Source of the DNA: JABDGZ01 sp964483785
GTDB taxonomy: Bacteria > Omnitrophota > Gorgyraeia > Zapsychrales > Fredricksoniimonadaceae
DNA length: 25,048 nucleotides
Direction of reading: 5' to 3'
Assembly (NCBI GenBank): GCA_964483785.1
Contig: CAZACW010000034.1
Location: 1-25,048, forward strand
Under the pieces are notes generated by a model, which worked only from the letters and a program-made list of their open reading frames with translations, made no database searches and was not told where the DNA came from. The first letter of the stretch is position 1, and the number at the start of each line of letters is the position of its first letter. Positions 1-8,460 of the stretch are shown here, in pieces. A program made the position numbers and the translations under genes.

Positions 1-1
1 C

Positions 2-292
2 GACTTTGCCTTGCAGGCGGCGCGCATCGAAGGCAAGGCGCCGCAGGAGGCGATTTACCAGGCCTGTCTTCTGCGCTTTCGCCCCATCCTGATGACCACC
101 ATGTCCGCCATTTTAGGCGCCGTGCCCCTGGCCTTAGGGGGAGGCATGGGCGCGGAATTAAGACGGCCGCTTGGCATCACCATTATCGGCGGCTTGATTT
201 TCAGCCAGGTGCTGACGCTGTATACGACGCCGGTGATTTATCTGTGGTTTGACCGCATGGGAAAAAAATTGGGTCTGGGGACAACGCCATGA
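2..292 (+). CDS. RND efflux permease, C-terminal end only (runs in from the left)
   Basis: This is the last 96 codons of an inner-membrane RND (resistance-nodulation-division) drug/proton antiporter; the rest lies outside the window. The visible part reads without a stop from base 2 and contains the conserved end of the transmembrane bundle (LLRFRPILMTT, LRRPLGITIIGG, LTLYTTPVIYL). It closely resembles the end of the complete permease that follows, so the two are tandem paralogues, as in MdtB/MdtC-type pumps, where two different permeases form one heteromeric trimer. Its stop overlaps the start of the next gene (ATGA at 289-292), which indicates translational coupling in one operon. The family call is secure; substrate is unknown. 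Confidence 0.93.
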   Translation, partial: DFALQAARIEGKAPQEAIYQACLLRFRPILMTTMSAILGAVPLALGGGMGAELRRPLGITIIGGLIFSQVLTLYTTPVIYLWFDRMGKKLGLGTTP

Positions 293-3200
293 ACCTTTCA
301 ACGCCCTTTATTCAACGCCCCATTGCCACGACCCTCCTGACCGTCGGGATTGTGCTCTCCGGTTTGGTGGCTGCCGGATTTTTGCCGGTTGCGACCCTGC
401 CCCAGATCGATTTGGCCACGATCAATGTGTCCGCCTCCTTGCCCGGGGCCAGCCCGGAAACCATGGCCTCGACGGTGGCGACCCCTCTGGAGCGCCAGCT
501 GGCGCATATTGCCGGCGTTACGGAAATGACCTCCAGCAGCAGCCTGGGCTCCACCAATATCACGGTGCAGTTTGACTTGAGCCGCGACATCAACGGCGCC
601 GCGCGCGACGTGCAGGCCGCCATCAACGCGGCCCAGGATTATCTGCCGGCGGATTTGCCCATCCATCCGACCTACCGCAAGGTCAATCCGTCGGAGGCGC
701 CGATCATGATCTTGTCCCTGCGCTCAGACACCCTGCCTAAGGCGGACATTTATGATGTGGCAGACAGCATCCTGGCCCAAAAACTTTCCCAGATCAACGG
801 CATCGGCCAGGTGGTGGTCGGGGGCGGGGCTGCCAGGGCCGTGCGGGTGGAACTTAATCCCACACAGCTGAATAAATACGGCATCAGTTTGGATACGGTG
901 CGCTTTGCCATCTCTTCGACCAATGCGGACAAGCCCAAGGGGCAGTTTGTCAACGGGCAAAGGACCTGGGAAATTCAGACCAATGACCAGCTGTATACAG
1001 CCCGCGATTACAGTTCTGTGATCGTGGCGTATAGGCCATCCGGCGCCGCGGTGCATTTGTCCGACGTGGCGCAGGTGACCGATTCCGTAGCGGATCTGCG
1101 CAACGCGGGCTTGGTCAACGGCAAACCTTCCATTCCGGTGATTCTCTTTCGCCAGCCCGGGGCCAATGTGATCAAGACCGTGGATGCGGTACGCGCCGCC
1201 CTGCCCCAGCTGCAGGCGTCCATCCCGTCGGCCATTACGCTTGCCGTGGTGCTGGATCGGTCCTTCAGCATCCGCGCCTCGATCCTGGAGGCGCAGAAGA
1301 CCATCGTGATCGCGGGCTTCTTGGTCATCCTGGTGGTCTTTGCCTTTTTGCGCAATTTCCGTTCGACCTTGATCCCCAGCATCGTGGTGCCGGTCTCCAT
1401 CATCGGCACCTTCGGCGTCATGTATGTCCTGCATTTTAGCCTGGACAATCTTTCGCTGATGGCGCTGACCGTGGCCACGGGCTTTGTGGTGGATGATGCG
1501 ATCGTGGTCGTGGAAAACATCACGCGTTACAACGAAGGGGGGATGAACCCTAAGGAGGCGGCCATCAAAGGCGCCAGGGAAATAGGGTTCACCATCCTCT
1601 CGATCAGCGCGTCGCTGGTGGCGGTTTTTTTGCCCATACTGCTCATGGGCGGCGTCCTGGGCCGGTATTTCCGCGAATTTGCCGTAACGCTTTCCGTGGC
1701 CATCGTCATTTCCATGGTGATTTCCCTGACCACAACGCCGATGATGTGCGCCCTGCTGTTGAAGCCGCGCAAAAAAGAGCAGCGCGCTCCCGGCGGCCTT
1801 TACCGGTTTTATCAAAGAACGCTTAAGTGGGCCCTGCAGCACCAGGGCCTCATGCTTTCTTTGACCCTGGCCGCCCTGGCCGTCAGCATCTATTTGTTTG
1901 TGACCATACCCACGGGTTTGTTCCCTCAGCAGGACACGGGACGCCTCAGCGGCAATATCCAGGCTTCGCAGGACATTTCTTTTCAAGCCATGCAGAAAAA
2001 ATTGACCTTGGTCGTCAATATTCTGATGAAGGACCCGGCCGTGGACACGGTCACCGCGTTTACCGGCGGCTCCAACTCGGCGCGGATGTTTATCATGCTT
2101 AAAAGTCCGCAGGTGCGCAAAATCTCGACGGACAAGGTGATCGCCCGGCTGCGCAAGAAATTGGGCAGTGTGCCCGGAGCACCGGCCTATCTGCAGAATG
2201 TCCAGGACATCAGCATTCCCGGCGCGCGGGCCGCCAACGCGCAATACCAATATACCCTGCAGGGGGACAGCCTGGATGAGCTGACGCAGTGGGCGCCGAA
2301 GATAGAAGCGGCCTTAAGCAAACTGCCTCAGCTGGCGGATGTCAACAGCGACAAGCAAAACAAGGGCCTGCAGACCATGGTGGTGATCGACCGCAACATG
2401 GCCTCCAGGCTCGGCGTGTCCCTGCAGCAGATCGACAGCACCCTCTACGATGCCTTTGGCCAGCGCCAGGTCTCCACCACCTACAAACAATTAAACCAGT
2501 ATCATGTGGTGATGGAGGTGGCCCCGCAATTCTGGCAGCGTCCGGACACCTTGAAAAATATTTATGTGCCTACGAAGCAAGGCCATCTGGTGCCATTGAG
2601 CGCCCTGGCCCATTATGAATTGACAACCGCGTCCTTGGCCGTGGCCCATCAGGGCCAGTTTCCTTCCATTACTTTTTCTTTTAACCTGCCCGAGGGCGAA
2701 TCTTTAGGGGACGCGGTCAAGGCGGTGAACGCGGCCATGAATAAGATTTTTTTGCCGGTGACCATGCACGGCAATTTCCAGGGCTCGGCCCAGGTCTTTC
2801 AGTCTTCCCTGAAGAATGAACCCATCCTGGTTTTGACTGCGCTGGGCGCGGTCTATATCGTGCTGGGAATGCTGTATGAGAGTTATATCCATCCCATCAC
2901 CATTCTCTCGACACTGCCCTCCGCCGGTGTGGGGGCGCTTTTGGCCCTGCTGTTGACCCGGACCGACCTTTCCATCATCGCCATGATCGGCTTGATCCTG
3001 TTGATCGGCATCGTGAAAAAAAACGGGATCCTGATGGTGGATTTTGCCCTGGACGCCCAGCGCCTCGAGGGGAAAAATACCTTTGAGGCCATTTATGAGG
3101 CCTGCCTGTTGAGATTCCGTCCCATCATGATGACCACCGTGGCCGCGACCCTGGGGGCCCTGCCCCTGGCCTTGGGCACGGGGATGGGCTCGGAATTGCG

Positions 3201-3360
3201 CCGGCCGTTGGGGATTGCTATAATCGGGGGACTGATCTTCAGCCAAATGCTGACCCTTTACACGACACCGGTGATCTATCTTTATATGGAACGCTTTAAG
3301 CTTTGGTGCGCGGGGATGCGCCGCAAGTTCCAACGAAAGGCTGTTGTATGTTCAACGTGA
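289..3360 (+). CDS. RND multidrug efflux permease, MdtC/MuxC-like
   Basis: This is a full-length (1023 aa) inner-membrane proton-driven efflux pump subunit of the AcrB/MdtC family, which normally runs to about 1020-1050 residues. Visible landmarks are an N-terminal membrane anchor (FIQRPIATTLL), the porter-domain motif with RDINGAARDVQAAINAA, and the proton-relay acidic pair at D402/D403 (GFVVDDAIVVVEN). The lysines of the second relay helix are at K910/K911 (IGIVKKNGILMVDFA), and the ending is LRRPLGIAIIGG...YTTPVIYL. The sequence is closest in feel to MdtC/MuxC, partners in heteromeric pumps, and the paralogue directly upstream fits that. No periplasmic adaptor gene is visible; it would be expected upstream of the window. 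The start overlaps the upstream stop, and the outer-membrane factor gene overlaps this gene's end. Confidence 0.95.
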   Translation: MNLSTPFIQRPIATTLLTVGIVLSGLVAAGFLPVATLPQIDLATINVSASLPGASPETMASTVATPLERQLAHIAGVTEMTSSSSLGSTNITVQFDLSRDINGAARDVQAAINAAQDYLPADLPIHPTYRKVNPSEAPIMILSLRSDTLPKADIYDVADSILAQKLSQINGIGQVVVGGGAARAVRVELNPTQLNKYGISLDTVRFAISSTNADKPKGQFVNGQRTWEIQTNDQLYTARDYSSVIVAYRPSGAAVHLSDVAQVTDSVADLRNAGLVNGKPSIPVILFRQPGANVIKTVDAVRAALPQLQASIPSAITLAVVLDRSFSIRASILEAQKTIVIAGFLVILVVFAFLRNFRSTLIPSIVVPVSIIGTFGVMYVLHFSLDNLSLMALTVATGFVVDDAIVVVENITRYNEGGMNPKEAAIKGAREIGFTILSISASLVAVFLPILLMGGVLGRYFREFAVTLSVAIVISMVISLTTTPMMCALLLKPRKKEQRAPGGLYRFYQRTLKWALQHQGLMLSLTLAALAVSIYLFVTIPTGLFPQQDTGRLSGNIQASQDISFQAMQKKLTLVVNILMKDPAVDTVTAFTGGSNSARMFIMLKSPQVRKISTDKVIARLRKKLGSVPGAPAYLQNVQDISIPGARAANAQYQYTLQGDSLDELTQWAPKIEAALSKLPQLADVNSDKQNKGLQTMVVIDRNMASRLGVSLQQIDSTLYDAFGQRQVSTTYKQLNQYHVVMEVAPQFWQRPDTLKNIYVPTKQGHLVPLSALAHYELTTASLAVAHQGQFPSITFSFNLPEGESLGDAVKAVNAAMNKIFLPVTMHGNFQGSAQVFQSSLKNEPILVLTALGAVYIVLGMLYESYIHPITILSTLPSAGVGALLALLLTRTDLSIIAMIGLILLIGIVKKNGILMVDFALDAQRLEGKNTFEAIYEACLLRFRPIMMTTVAATLGALPLALGTGMGSELRRPLGIAIIGGLIFSQMLTLYTTPVIYLYMERFKLWCAGMRRKFQRKAVVCST

Positions 3361-4754
3361 AAGCCTGGGCCCTATTTTTTTTAGCTTTGGCTGTTTCAGG
3401 CTGTTCCATCGGCCCCAAATATGTCAGGCCCTCGGCGCCGCTGCCCAAGGCGTATAGAGAATCGGCGGACTGGAAAATAGCCGATCCGCAGGATGATACG
3501 CTCAAAGGGCAGTGGTGGAAAATTTTCAAAGACCCAGGCTTGAATGCGCTGGAAGATCAGGTCCTGATCTCCAACCAAAACATCGCGCAAGCCCAGGCCC
3601 AGTATGCCCAGGCCTATGCCCTGGTGCAAGCGGCCAAATCCAGCTTTTTTCCGGTCCTGTCGACGTCAGCCACCTACACGCGCTCACATACCGGCTCAAG
3701 CCCCGCAAATTCAAAATTCAGCACCCAGACCATCTTAAACGCGAATGTGACCTGGGCCTTGGACCTTTGGGGCAGGATCCGCAAGACCATTGAGGCCAAC
3801 AAGGCCACGGCCCAGGCCTCTGAGGCGGATTTGGAAAATGCGAAGCTCAGCGCCCAGGCCCAGCTGGCCCAGGATTATTTTCAAATCGCTGCGCTGGATG
3901 CACAGAAGCAACTCCTTAAGGACACGGCCAAGATCTACAAGAAATTTTTGACGCTGACGCAAAACCGCTATGCCGGCGGCGTGGCCTCGCAATCCGACGT
4001 GCTCCAGGCCAAGACCCAGCTCGAGGGGGTGAGGGCGCAGGAAATTGATCTCGGCGTTTTGCGCGCCCAGCTGGAACATGCCGTGGCCCTGTTGATCGGC
4101 AAGCCGGCCCCGGATTTTTCCATTCCGTCTCTGATGCAGGCCTCCATTGTGCCGCAGGTGCCGGTGGGCCTCCCGTCGCAGATCCTGGAGCGCCGGCCGG
4201 ATATCGCGGCCTCCGAACGCAGTGTCGCTGCGGCCAATGCCCTGGTGGGGGTGGCGGAGTCCGCCTATTTCCCGACGCTGACCTTGAGCGCTTCGGGCAG
4301 CAATGACAGCGGGCAGGCGGACCTTTCCCGTTTGTTTTCCTCGCCCAATCCTTTATGGTCCGTGGGGCCGGCCCTGGCCGAGACCTTTTTTGACGCGGGT
4401 TTAAGGCAGGCCCAGAAAGCCCAGGCCAAGGCCGCGTATGACGCGGACGTGGCCGCCTACCGCCAAATGGTGCTCAACGCGATCGCCCAGGTGGAAGATA
4501 ATATGGCGGCCCTGAAAATCCTCGAGGAGGAGGCCCAGGTGCAGCAGACCGCCGTGCAGGACGCCGAAAAGGCCGTGACCCTGCAAATCAATCAATACAA
4601 GGCCGGCACGGTCAGCGCCCTGGATGTGATCAGCACCCAGGCCATCGCGCTGACCGATGAAAAGGAAGCTGTGATCATTTTAGGCCAGCGCATGAATGCC
4701 TGCGTCCTGTTGATCCAGAATTTAGGTGGTGGATGGAGCGCGCCCCGACCATAG
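3348..4754 (+). CDS. Outer-membrane efflux factor, NodT/OprM-type lipoprotein
   Basis: This 468-aa TolC-like outer-membrane channel completes the tripartite RND pump by passing substrate across the outer membrane. I start it at ATG 3348 because an AAAGG ribosome site lies 7 bases upstream and the protein then opens with a classic lipoprotein signal: a hydrophobic stretch ending in VSGC, with the lipidated cysteine at residue 19. A longer reading from 3303 would bury that signal. After the cysteine comes IGPKYVRPSAPLP, the usual start of NodT-family mature proteins, followed by two OEP repeats with alternating helical and beta segments. It overlaps the upstream permease by 13 bases. The family call is firm; pump substrates are not readable from sequence. 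Confidence 0.93.
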   Translation: MFNVKAWALFFLALAVSGCSIGPKYVRPSAPLPKAYRESADWKIADPQDDTLKGQWWKIFKDPGLNALEDQVLISNQNIAQAQAQYAQAYALVQAAKSSFFPVLSTSATYTRSHTGSSPANSKFSTQTILNANVTWALDLWGRIRKTIEANKATAQASEADLENAKLSAQAQLAQDYFQIAALDAQKQLLKDTAKIYKKFLTLTQNRYAGGVASQSDVLQAKTQLEGVRAQEIDLGVLRAQLEHAVALLIGKPAPDFSIPSLMQASIVPQVPVGLPSQILERRPDIAASERSVAAANALVGVAESAYFPTLTLSASGSNDSGQADLSRLFSSPNPLWSVGPALAETFFDAGLRQAQKAQAKAAYDADVAAYRQMVLNAIAQVEDNMAALKILEEEAQVQQTAVQDAEKAVTLQINQYKAGTVSALDVISTQAIALTDEKEAVIILGQRMNACVLLIQNLGGGWSAPRP

Positions 4755-5626
4755 GTTTCAGCCTGGCCCTGGTCCTGACCTTTGCATGCGGCATCGCCTG
4801 CGCGGACAATCGTACCCTCACCATCGAAGATTTAAACCGGGCCATTGCCGTTGACCCTAAATCCGCGGAGGCGTATTTTGACCGCGGCCTGCTGTGGAAA
4901 AAGCAGGGCGATTTACAGCGCGCCCTTGACGATTTTTCCCAGGCCATCAAGATCGACCCTCGCTTTGCGCCGGCCTATCAAAGCCGCGGCAATGCGTGGC
5001 GCGATCTGCATGATCTAAACCGCGCCATCGACGATTACACCATGTCCTTAGACATAAGCCCGGAGGATGCCGCGGTGTATTACAATCGCGGCCTGGCCTA
5101 TGATGCCCAAGGCAATGTTCATCTGGCCATTGCGGATTTTACCAGGGCCATTGCCTTAAACCCCCAATCTGCCATGGCCTTTCATAATCGGGGGCTTTCC
5201 TGGCTTAAGGCAGGGGATTTGGCCAAGGCGCTGGCGGATTTAAGCCAATGCATTGCCCTGGCGCCGGATTTGGCCACGGCGTATTATAATCGCGGCGTCA
5301 TCTATGACAGGCAGGCGAGATTCATGGATGCGGTCCATGATTTCAGCCAGGCCATCCAATTGAAACCCGATTATATCGAGGCCTACGCCAACCGCGGCAG
5401 CGTCTACGTGGAAATGGATGATCCGGGCCAGGCCAGGTTTGATTTCAGCAAGGCCATTGAATTGGACCCCAAGATCGCCCAGGCCTATAATAACCGCGCC
5501 ATTGTCTACACCCAGCTTGAGCAGTATGACAGGGCCTGGCTGGACGTGCAAAAGGCCCAGGCCTTAGGGTATCCCATTGACCCGGCCTTCGCGGCCAGGA
5601 TCAAAAAAGAATTAGACAGAAAATGA
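4733..5626 (+). CDS. Secreted tetratricopeptide-repeat protein
   Basis: The 297-aa protein starts with a probable signal peptide (hydrophobic residues 8-22, then a likely cut after ACA near residue 24). It then consists almost wholly of seven consecutive TPR units of 34 residues with the pattern A-YxNRG...A-xDFsqAIxLdP. TPR arrays form superhelical protein-binding scaffolds; this one probably works in the periplasm. ATG 4733 overlaps the outer-membrane factor gene by 22 bases and has an AGGTGG ribosome site just upstream, so it is the last member of the efflux operon. A link to pump assembly is an inference from position only; TPR proteins are too generic for a function call. Confidence 0.88.
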   Translation: MERAPTIGFSLALVLTFACGIACADNRTLTIEDLNRAIAVDPKSAEAYFDRGLLWKKQGDLQRALDDFSQAIKIDPRFAPAYQSRGNAWRDLHDLNRAIDDYTMSLDISPEDAAVYYNRGLAYDAQGNVHLAIADFTRAIALNPQSAMAFHNRGLSWLKAGDLAKALADLSQCIALAPDLATAYYNRGVIYDRQARFMDAVHDFSQAIQLKPDYIEAYANRGSVYVEMDDPGQARFDFSKAIELDPKIAQAYNNRAIVYTQLEQYDRAWLDVQKAQALGYPIDPAFAARIKKELDRK

Positions 5627-5672
5627 ATTTAAAAGGATAATTGAGGCACCACACTTAAACCAGGAGGTCTTT

Positions 5673-6332
5673 ATGTTGACGATTTTTGGGTTTGATTTTT
5701 CCTCGCCAGCCAACAAGGTCAGGTTCGCGGCCAACGCCATGGGCCTTAAGTATGAATATAAACGCGTCAATCTTTTTGCCCAGGAGCAAAAGTCTCCGCA
5801 ATTTCTCCAGATGAACCCCGCCGGCAGGGTGCCGGCCATTGATGACAACGGCTTTAAGATGTTTGAAAGCGCCGCCATCATCAGGTATTTGGCCGAGAAG
5901 AACAATTCTCCGCTTTACCCTAAAGACATCCAGAAGCGCGGCGTCATCGATCAATGGATTGATTTTGCCAATATCCATGTGGCCGCGGCCTTGCAGCGCA
6001 TCACCTTTAACCGCGTGATGTATAAATTCCTCAACGTCGAAAAGGACGAGCGTTCCCTGAATGACGGGATCAAGTTCCTGGGCCAATTCCTGCCGATCCT
6101 GGAGAAACAATTGAAGGAGAACAAGTATCTGGCCGGAGAGCAAATGAGCCTGGCAGACATCAATTTATTGGCTGTGCTGGACCCTGCGGAATTATCCTCC
6201 GTGGACCTTGCGGCGTACCCAAGCCTGACCAATTGGAGAAAGAACATGAAGTCCCAGTCTTTCTACACCCAGTGCCATAAGAGCCTGGAAGAGGTCTTCA
6301 ATACCATGATGGCCGCGGCAGGGGCCAAGTAA
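5673..6332 (+). CDS. Glutathione S-transferase family protein
   Basis: This 219-aa cytosolic protein has the two-domain GST layout. The N-terminal thioredoxin-like fold covers residues 1-77, with the cis-proline motif GRVPAI (P54) and the glutathione-contacting ES pair at E65/S66 (MFESAAIIRYL). An all-helical C-terminal domain follows, with a typical LAGEQMSLADI segment around residue 150. GSTs join glutathione to electrophiles or reduce peroxides and related compounds; the substrate cannot be told. ATG 5673 has a strong AGGAGG site upstream. The gene stands 46 bases after the efflux operon and is followed by a terminator-like palindrome, so it may be the last gene of that transcript or a single-gene unit. 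Its neighbours msrB and msrA also deal with oxidative damage. Confidence 0.88.
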   Translation: MLTIFGFDFSSPANKVRFAANAMGLKYEYKRVNLFAQEQKSPQFLQMNPAGRVPAIDDNGFKMFESAAIIRYLAEKNNSPLYPKDIQKRGVIDQWIDFANIHVAAALQRITFNRVMYKFLNVEKDERSLNDGIKFLGQFLPILEKQLKENKYLAGEQMSLADINLLAVLDPAELSSVDLAAYPSLTNWRKNMKSQSFYTQCHKSLEEVFNTMMAAAGAK

Positions 6333-6340
6333 TCTTTAAA

Positions 6341-6415
6341 CGTCATCCTAAGGCGAAGCGAAGCTTCTCAAAGAATTTTGGGGTACTTCGGTTCGCTTTC
6401 AGGATGGCGTTTTTT
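6341..6415 (+). terminator. Imperfect palindrome followed by six T's: terminator-like, possibly a dispersed repeat
   Basis: Arms of about 23 bases (left begins CGTCATCCT, right ends AGGATGGCG, both containing GCGAA...CGAAG) pair around a loop near 6364-6385. A run of T's at 6410-6415 follows directly, as in a rho-independent terminator for the GST-like gene. The arms also resemble the GTCATCCTGAGCGAAGCGAAG type of palindrome that is scattered through many environmental bacterial genomes, so this may be a repeat used as a terminator. Whether it recurs in this genome needs the rest of the genome. Confidence 0.65.
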
Positions 6416-6417
6416 AT

Positions 6418-6843
6418 ATGAAACTATTTTTTTTGCTTTTATGTTTGTGTGCGGGCGCATCATCCTCTGCCTTGGCCCAATATCTGGACAAGGCCAATGC
6501 CATGGCCTTGAAAATGCAGCACGACCTGAATTTGTCGGATGATCAGGTGTCCAATATTGCGCAGGTGCTGCAGCGCTATTTTGCGGCGTCCCAGGACCTG
6601 CAGACCAGCATCGACGACGGGGTGATGAATCCCAGCGCCGAGGACAGCCAATGGCAGCAGATCAAGGCCGTGAAGGACCAGGGCATTGCCCAGAACCTGA
6701 GGCCGGACCAGCTTAATCTTTGGTACCAGATCCAGGCCAGGGAAGCAGGCACCAAAAATGCCGCCGGACAGGAAGACGGGGACGTGGACATGGCCGGTGA
6801 GGATGAATACAGCAATCTGCCCCATAACCCGTCTTCCAAATAG
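6418..6843 (+). CDS. Small secreted protein of unknown function
   Basis: The 141-aa protein has a signal peptide (MKLFFLLLCLCAGASSSALA, cut before QYLDKA) and a mature part that is mostly helical and rich in Q, D and A. A hydrophilic acidic tail ends it. I do not recognise a family; the segment LNLSDDQVSNIAQVL...RPDQLNLWYQIQ faintly recalls periplasmic Spy/CpxP-like helical proteins, a weak comparison. Two oddities stand out. The ATG comes three bases after the T-tract of the preceding terminator with no good ribosome site. The TAG stop lies inside the left end of the foldback element at 6837-7098, so the original C-terminus may have been lost when that element arrived. Confidence 0.68.
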   Translation: MKLFFLLLCLCAGASSSALAQYLDKANAMALKMQHDLNLSDDQVSNIAQVLQRYFAASQDLQTSIDDGVMNPSAEDSQWQQIKAVKDQGIAQNLRPDQLNLWYQIQAREAGTKNAAGQEDGDVDMAGEDEYSNLPHNPSSK

Positions 6844-7098
6844 GGGATGAGCGCCCTATTTTGATTACAAGTTTTCATATTTTATAAGGACGGCTTAACG
6901 GTGTTGCTTCAGAAACGGGGTATTTTCGCCGTCGGCAAGGTTTTACGACAAATTTGTTTTATAGCAGCACTGGTATTTGAACAAATTTGTCGTAAAACCT
7001 TGCCGACATTTGGCGAAAAACCCCTGATTGTTTCTTTCGCAACACCGTTAAGCCATCCGTTTTAGAATATAAAGAATAGGGCGCTCATCCCCTATTTG
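6837..7098. repeat. 262-bp foldback (MITE-like) element with 24-bp perfect terminal inverted repeats
   Basis: The ends 6837-6860 and 7075-7098 are perfect inverted copies (core AATAGGGGATGAGCGCCCTA). Inside, 6931-6958 and 6980-7007 form a second perfect 28-bp inverted pair (ends GTCGGCAAGG...). Between these lie further complementary pieces (GGCTTAACGGTGTT against AACACCGTTAAGCC; ATTTTCGCC against GGCGAAAAA). The whole element could therefore fold into one long hairpin with a loop near 6959-6979. It has no coding capacity, which points to a non-autonomous element. Its left end supplies the stop codon of the upstream gene, and its right end stops 24 bases before the msrB ATG. I see no clear target duplication. 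Confidence 0.85.
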
Positions 7099-7121
7099 TG
7101 TCCTACGCGATCAGAGGATCA

Positions 7122-7658
7122 ATGCGTTATCTATTTTTGATGTTTGTCCTATTAGGTTCAGGCCTATGCGTCATCAAGGCCAAGGGGGAGCTTATGGATG
7201 ATTTTAAGCCCGGCAAGGTGCGCCTGCTGGATACGGAATCAGGACAATATGTTTTGGTAGATAGGATCATCAAGTCCGATGAGGAATGGAAAAAGGTGCT
7301 GACGCCCCAGCAATATGAGGTGATGCGCCGTCAAGGCACGGAACGTCCTTTTTGCCAGCTGCCGATGAACAAGGACCACAGGAAAGGCATTTACAAATGC
7401 GCAGCCTGCGCCACGGACCTGTTCAAGTTCGACGATAAATTCGAATCCGGGACCGGCTGGCCTTCGTTCTGGGAGCCGGTGGATAAGGCCAATGTGGGCG
7501 AGCGCACAGATGACGGTTTTGGGATGCGCCGCGTGGAGGTCTATTGCGCCCGCTGCGGGGCGCATCTGGGCCATGTCTTTGAAGACGGGCCGCCGCCCAC
7601 GGGCAAACGCTACTGCATCAACCAGGTGGCGCTTAAATTTGTGCCGGATAAATCATAG
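7122..7658 (+). CDS. msrB: Peptide-methionine (R)-S-oxide reductase MsrB, exported
   Basis: MsrB reduces the R form of methionine sulfoxide in oxidised proteins. The 178-aa protein carries the family core: GTGWPSFW at residues 110-117, two zinc-binding CxxC pairs (C93/C96 and C142/C145), the HLGHVFEDGP segment, and the catalytic cysteine in RYCINQ at C165. A hydrophobic N-terminus (residues 3-18) indicates export, so it probably works in the periplasm. I chose ATG 7122, which has GAGG just upstream, over an in-frame GTG at 7098 that lies on the last base of the foldback element. It is followed 9 bases later by msrA, which repairs the S form, so the two form a complete repair pair. Confidence 0.93.
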   Translation: MRYLFLMFVLLGSGLCVIKAKGELMDDFKPGKVRLLDTESGQYVLVDRIIKSDEEWKKVLTPQQYEVMRRQGTERPFCQLPMNKDHRKGIYKCAACATDLFKFDDKFESGTGWPSFWEPVDKANVGERTDDGFGMRRVEVYCARCGAHLGHVFEDGPPPTGKRYCINQVALKFVPDKS

Positions 7659-7667
7659 GTCAGGCCC

Positions 7668-8282
7668 ATGCGGTGGTTGACATTATTTTTTATATTAGGA
7701 ATGATCGGCGCAGGCCCGGTATCTGCCCAGGAGGGGAATATGAACAAAAATGCCTTGGAAAAAGCGACCTTTGCCGGAGGCTGTTTCTGGTGCATGCAGC
7801 CTTTTTTTGATCATCTTAAAGGCGTCAAAAAAACCGTGGTGGGCTACACCGGCGGCCATGTGGCCAATCCGACCTATGAGTATGTTTCTTCCGGTGGGAC
7901 CGGGCATGCCGAGGCCATTGAGATCACCTTTGACCCCCAGGAAGTCGCGTATGAAAAGGTGCTCAATATTTACTGGCATAATATCGACCCTACCCAGGTC
8001 AACGGACAGTTTGTCGATGAAGGGACGCAATACCGCACCGTGATTTTCTACCATACGCCCGAACAGCAGCGCATCGCCGAAGCCAGCAAGATGAAACTGC
8101 AGGTCTCAGGCAAATTCGACAAGCCCATTGTCACGGCCATTGAGCCGGCCGGCCCCTTTTATCCGGCTGAGGATTACCACCAGGAGTATTACCAGAAAAG
8201 CCCCTTGCGCTACAATATGTACCATGCCGGCACCGGCCGGGAGGAATATAAAGAAAAGATATGGGGCAAGGTGGATGAATGA
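7668..8282 (+). CDS. msrA: Peptide-methionine (S)-S-oxide reductase MsrA, exported
   Basis: MsrA reduces the S form of methionine sulfoxide. The 204-aa protein has the diagnostic catalytic motif GGCFWC with the active cysteine at residue 39. It also has GYTGGHVANPTYEYVSSGGTGHAE-type flanks, the DPTQVNGQFVDEGTQYR region and the PAEDYHQEYY segment. An N-terminal signal peptide (hydrophobic 3-20, cut after VSA) suggests periplasmic action alongside MsrB, whose gene ends 9 bases upstream. The last 42 bases of the gene plus 8 bases beyond its stop are repeated about 0.53 kb downstream (8770-8819), on the far side of a HEPN/MNT module. The coding frame here is intact, so this copy should be functional. 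Confidence 0.95.
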   Translation: MRWLTLFFILGMIGAGPVSAQEGNMNKNALEKATFAGGCFWCMQPFFDHLKGVKKTVVGYTGGHVANPTYEYVSSGGTGHAEAIEITFDPQEVAYEKVLNIYWHNIDPTQVNGQFVDEGTQYRTVIFYHTPEQQRIAEASKMKLQVSGKFDKPIVTAIEPAGPFYPAEDYHQEYYQKSPLRYNMYHAGTGREEYKEKIWGKVDE

Positions 8283-8290
8283 TGGTTGAT
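8241..8290 (+). repeat. Direct repeat copy A: 3' end of msrA
   Basis: This 50-bp stretch (starts GAGGAATATA, ends GATGGTTGAT) covers the last 13 codons and stop of msrA plus 8 bases. It matches 8770-8819 at 45 of 50 positions by my hand alignment. The two copies flank the HEPN/MNT module in the same orientation, 529 bp apart. Confidence 0.88.
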
Positions 8291-8304
8291 CCGTAATTGA
8301 ACGC

Positions 8305-8460
8305 ATGGAAGAATTTATTGATAGATTGGATTACGCCAGCATTGTTACAAGATACCCTGAAGAATTAGTGAAGGTTCGGGCCGCATATCCAGGGCCCGTT
8401 GTCGCAGAAATCTTATCTCAAGCGAAAGAGGTGTTGGTATGGGTAAAAAAGATGTTTTAA
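8305..8460 (+). pseudogene. HEPN-domain protein remnant (C-terminal half only)
   Basis: An open frame of 51 residues (begins MEEFIDRLDYASIVTRYPEE, ends with KEVLVWVKKMF) resembles the second half of HEPN-domain proteins (PF05168-like). There the segment LDxxYxxTRYP is followed by a helix of the type A-E-L-A-REVLE-V. Full proteins have roughly 120-140 residues, so the N-terminal helices are missing. The truncated edge lies just after the duplicated msrA tail, and there is no ribosome site at its ATG. No histidine is present, so no R-x4-6-H nuclease motif can exist in what remains. It overlaps the nucleotidyltransferase gene by 22 bases, the usual tight HEPN-MNT arrangement. Confidence 0.6.

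Noticed and set aside
724..2250. A 508-codon open frame on the - strand inside the RND permease gene
   Set aside because: It is the antisense shadow of a strongly coding, G+C-biased gene. Its translation is rich in H, G, R and D with no domain pattern, and the + strand frame is an unmistakable RND pump.
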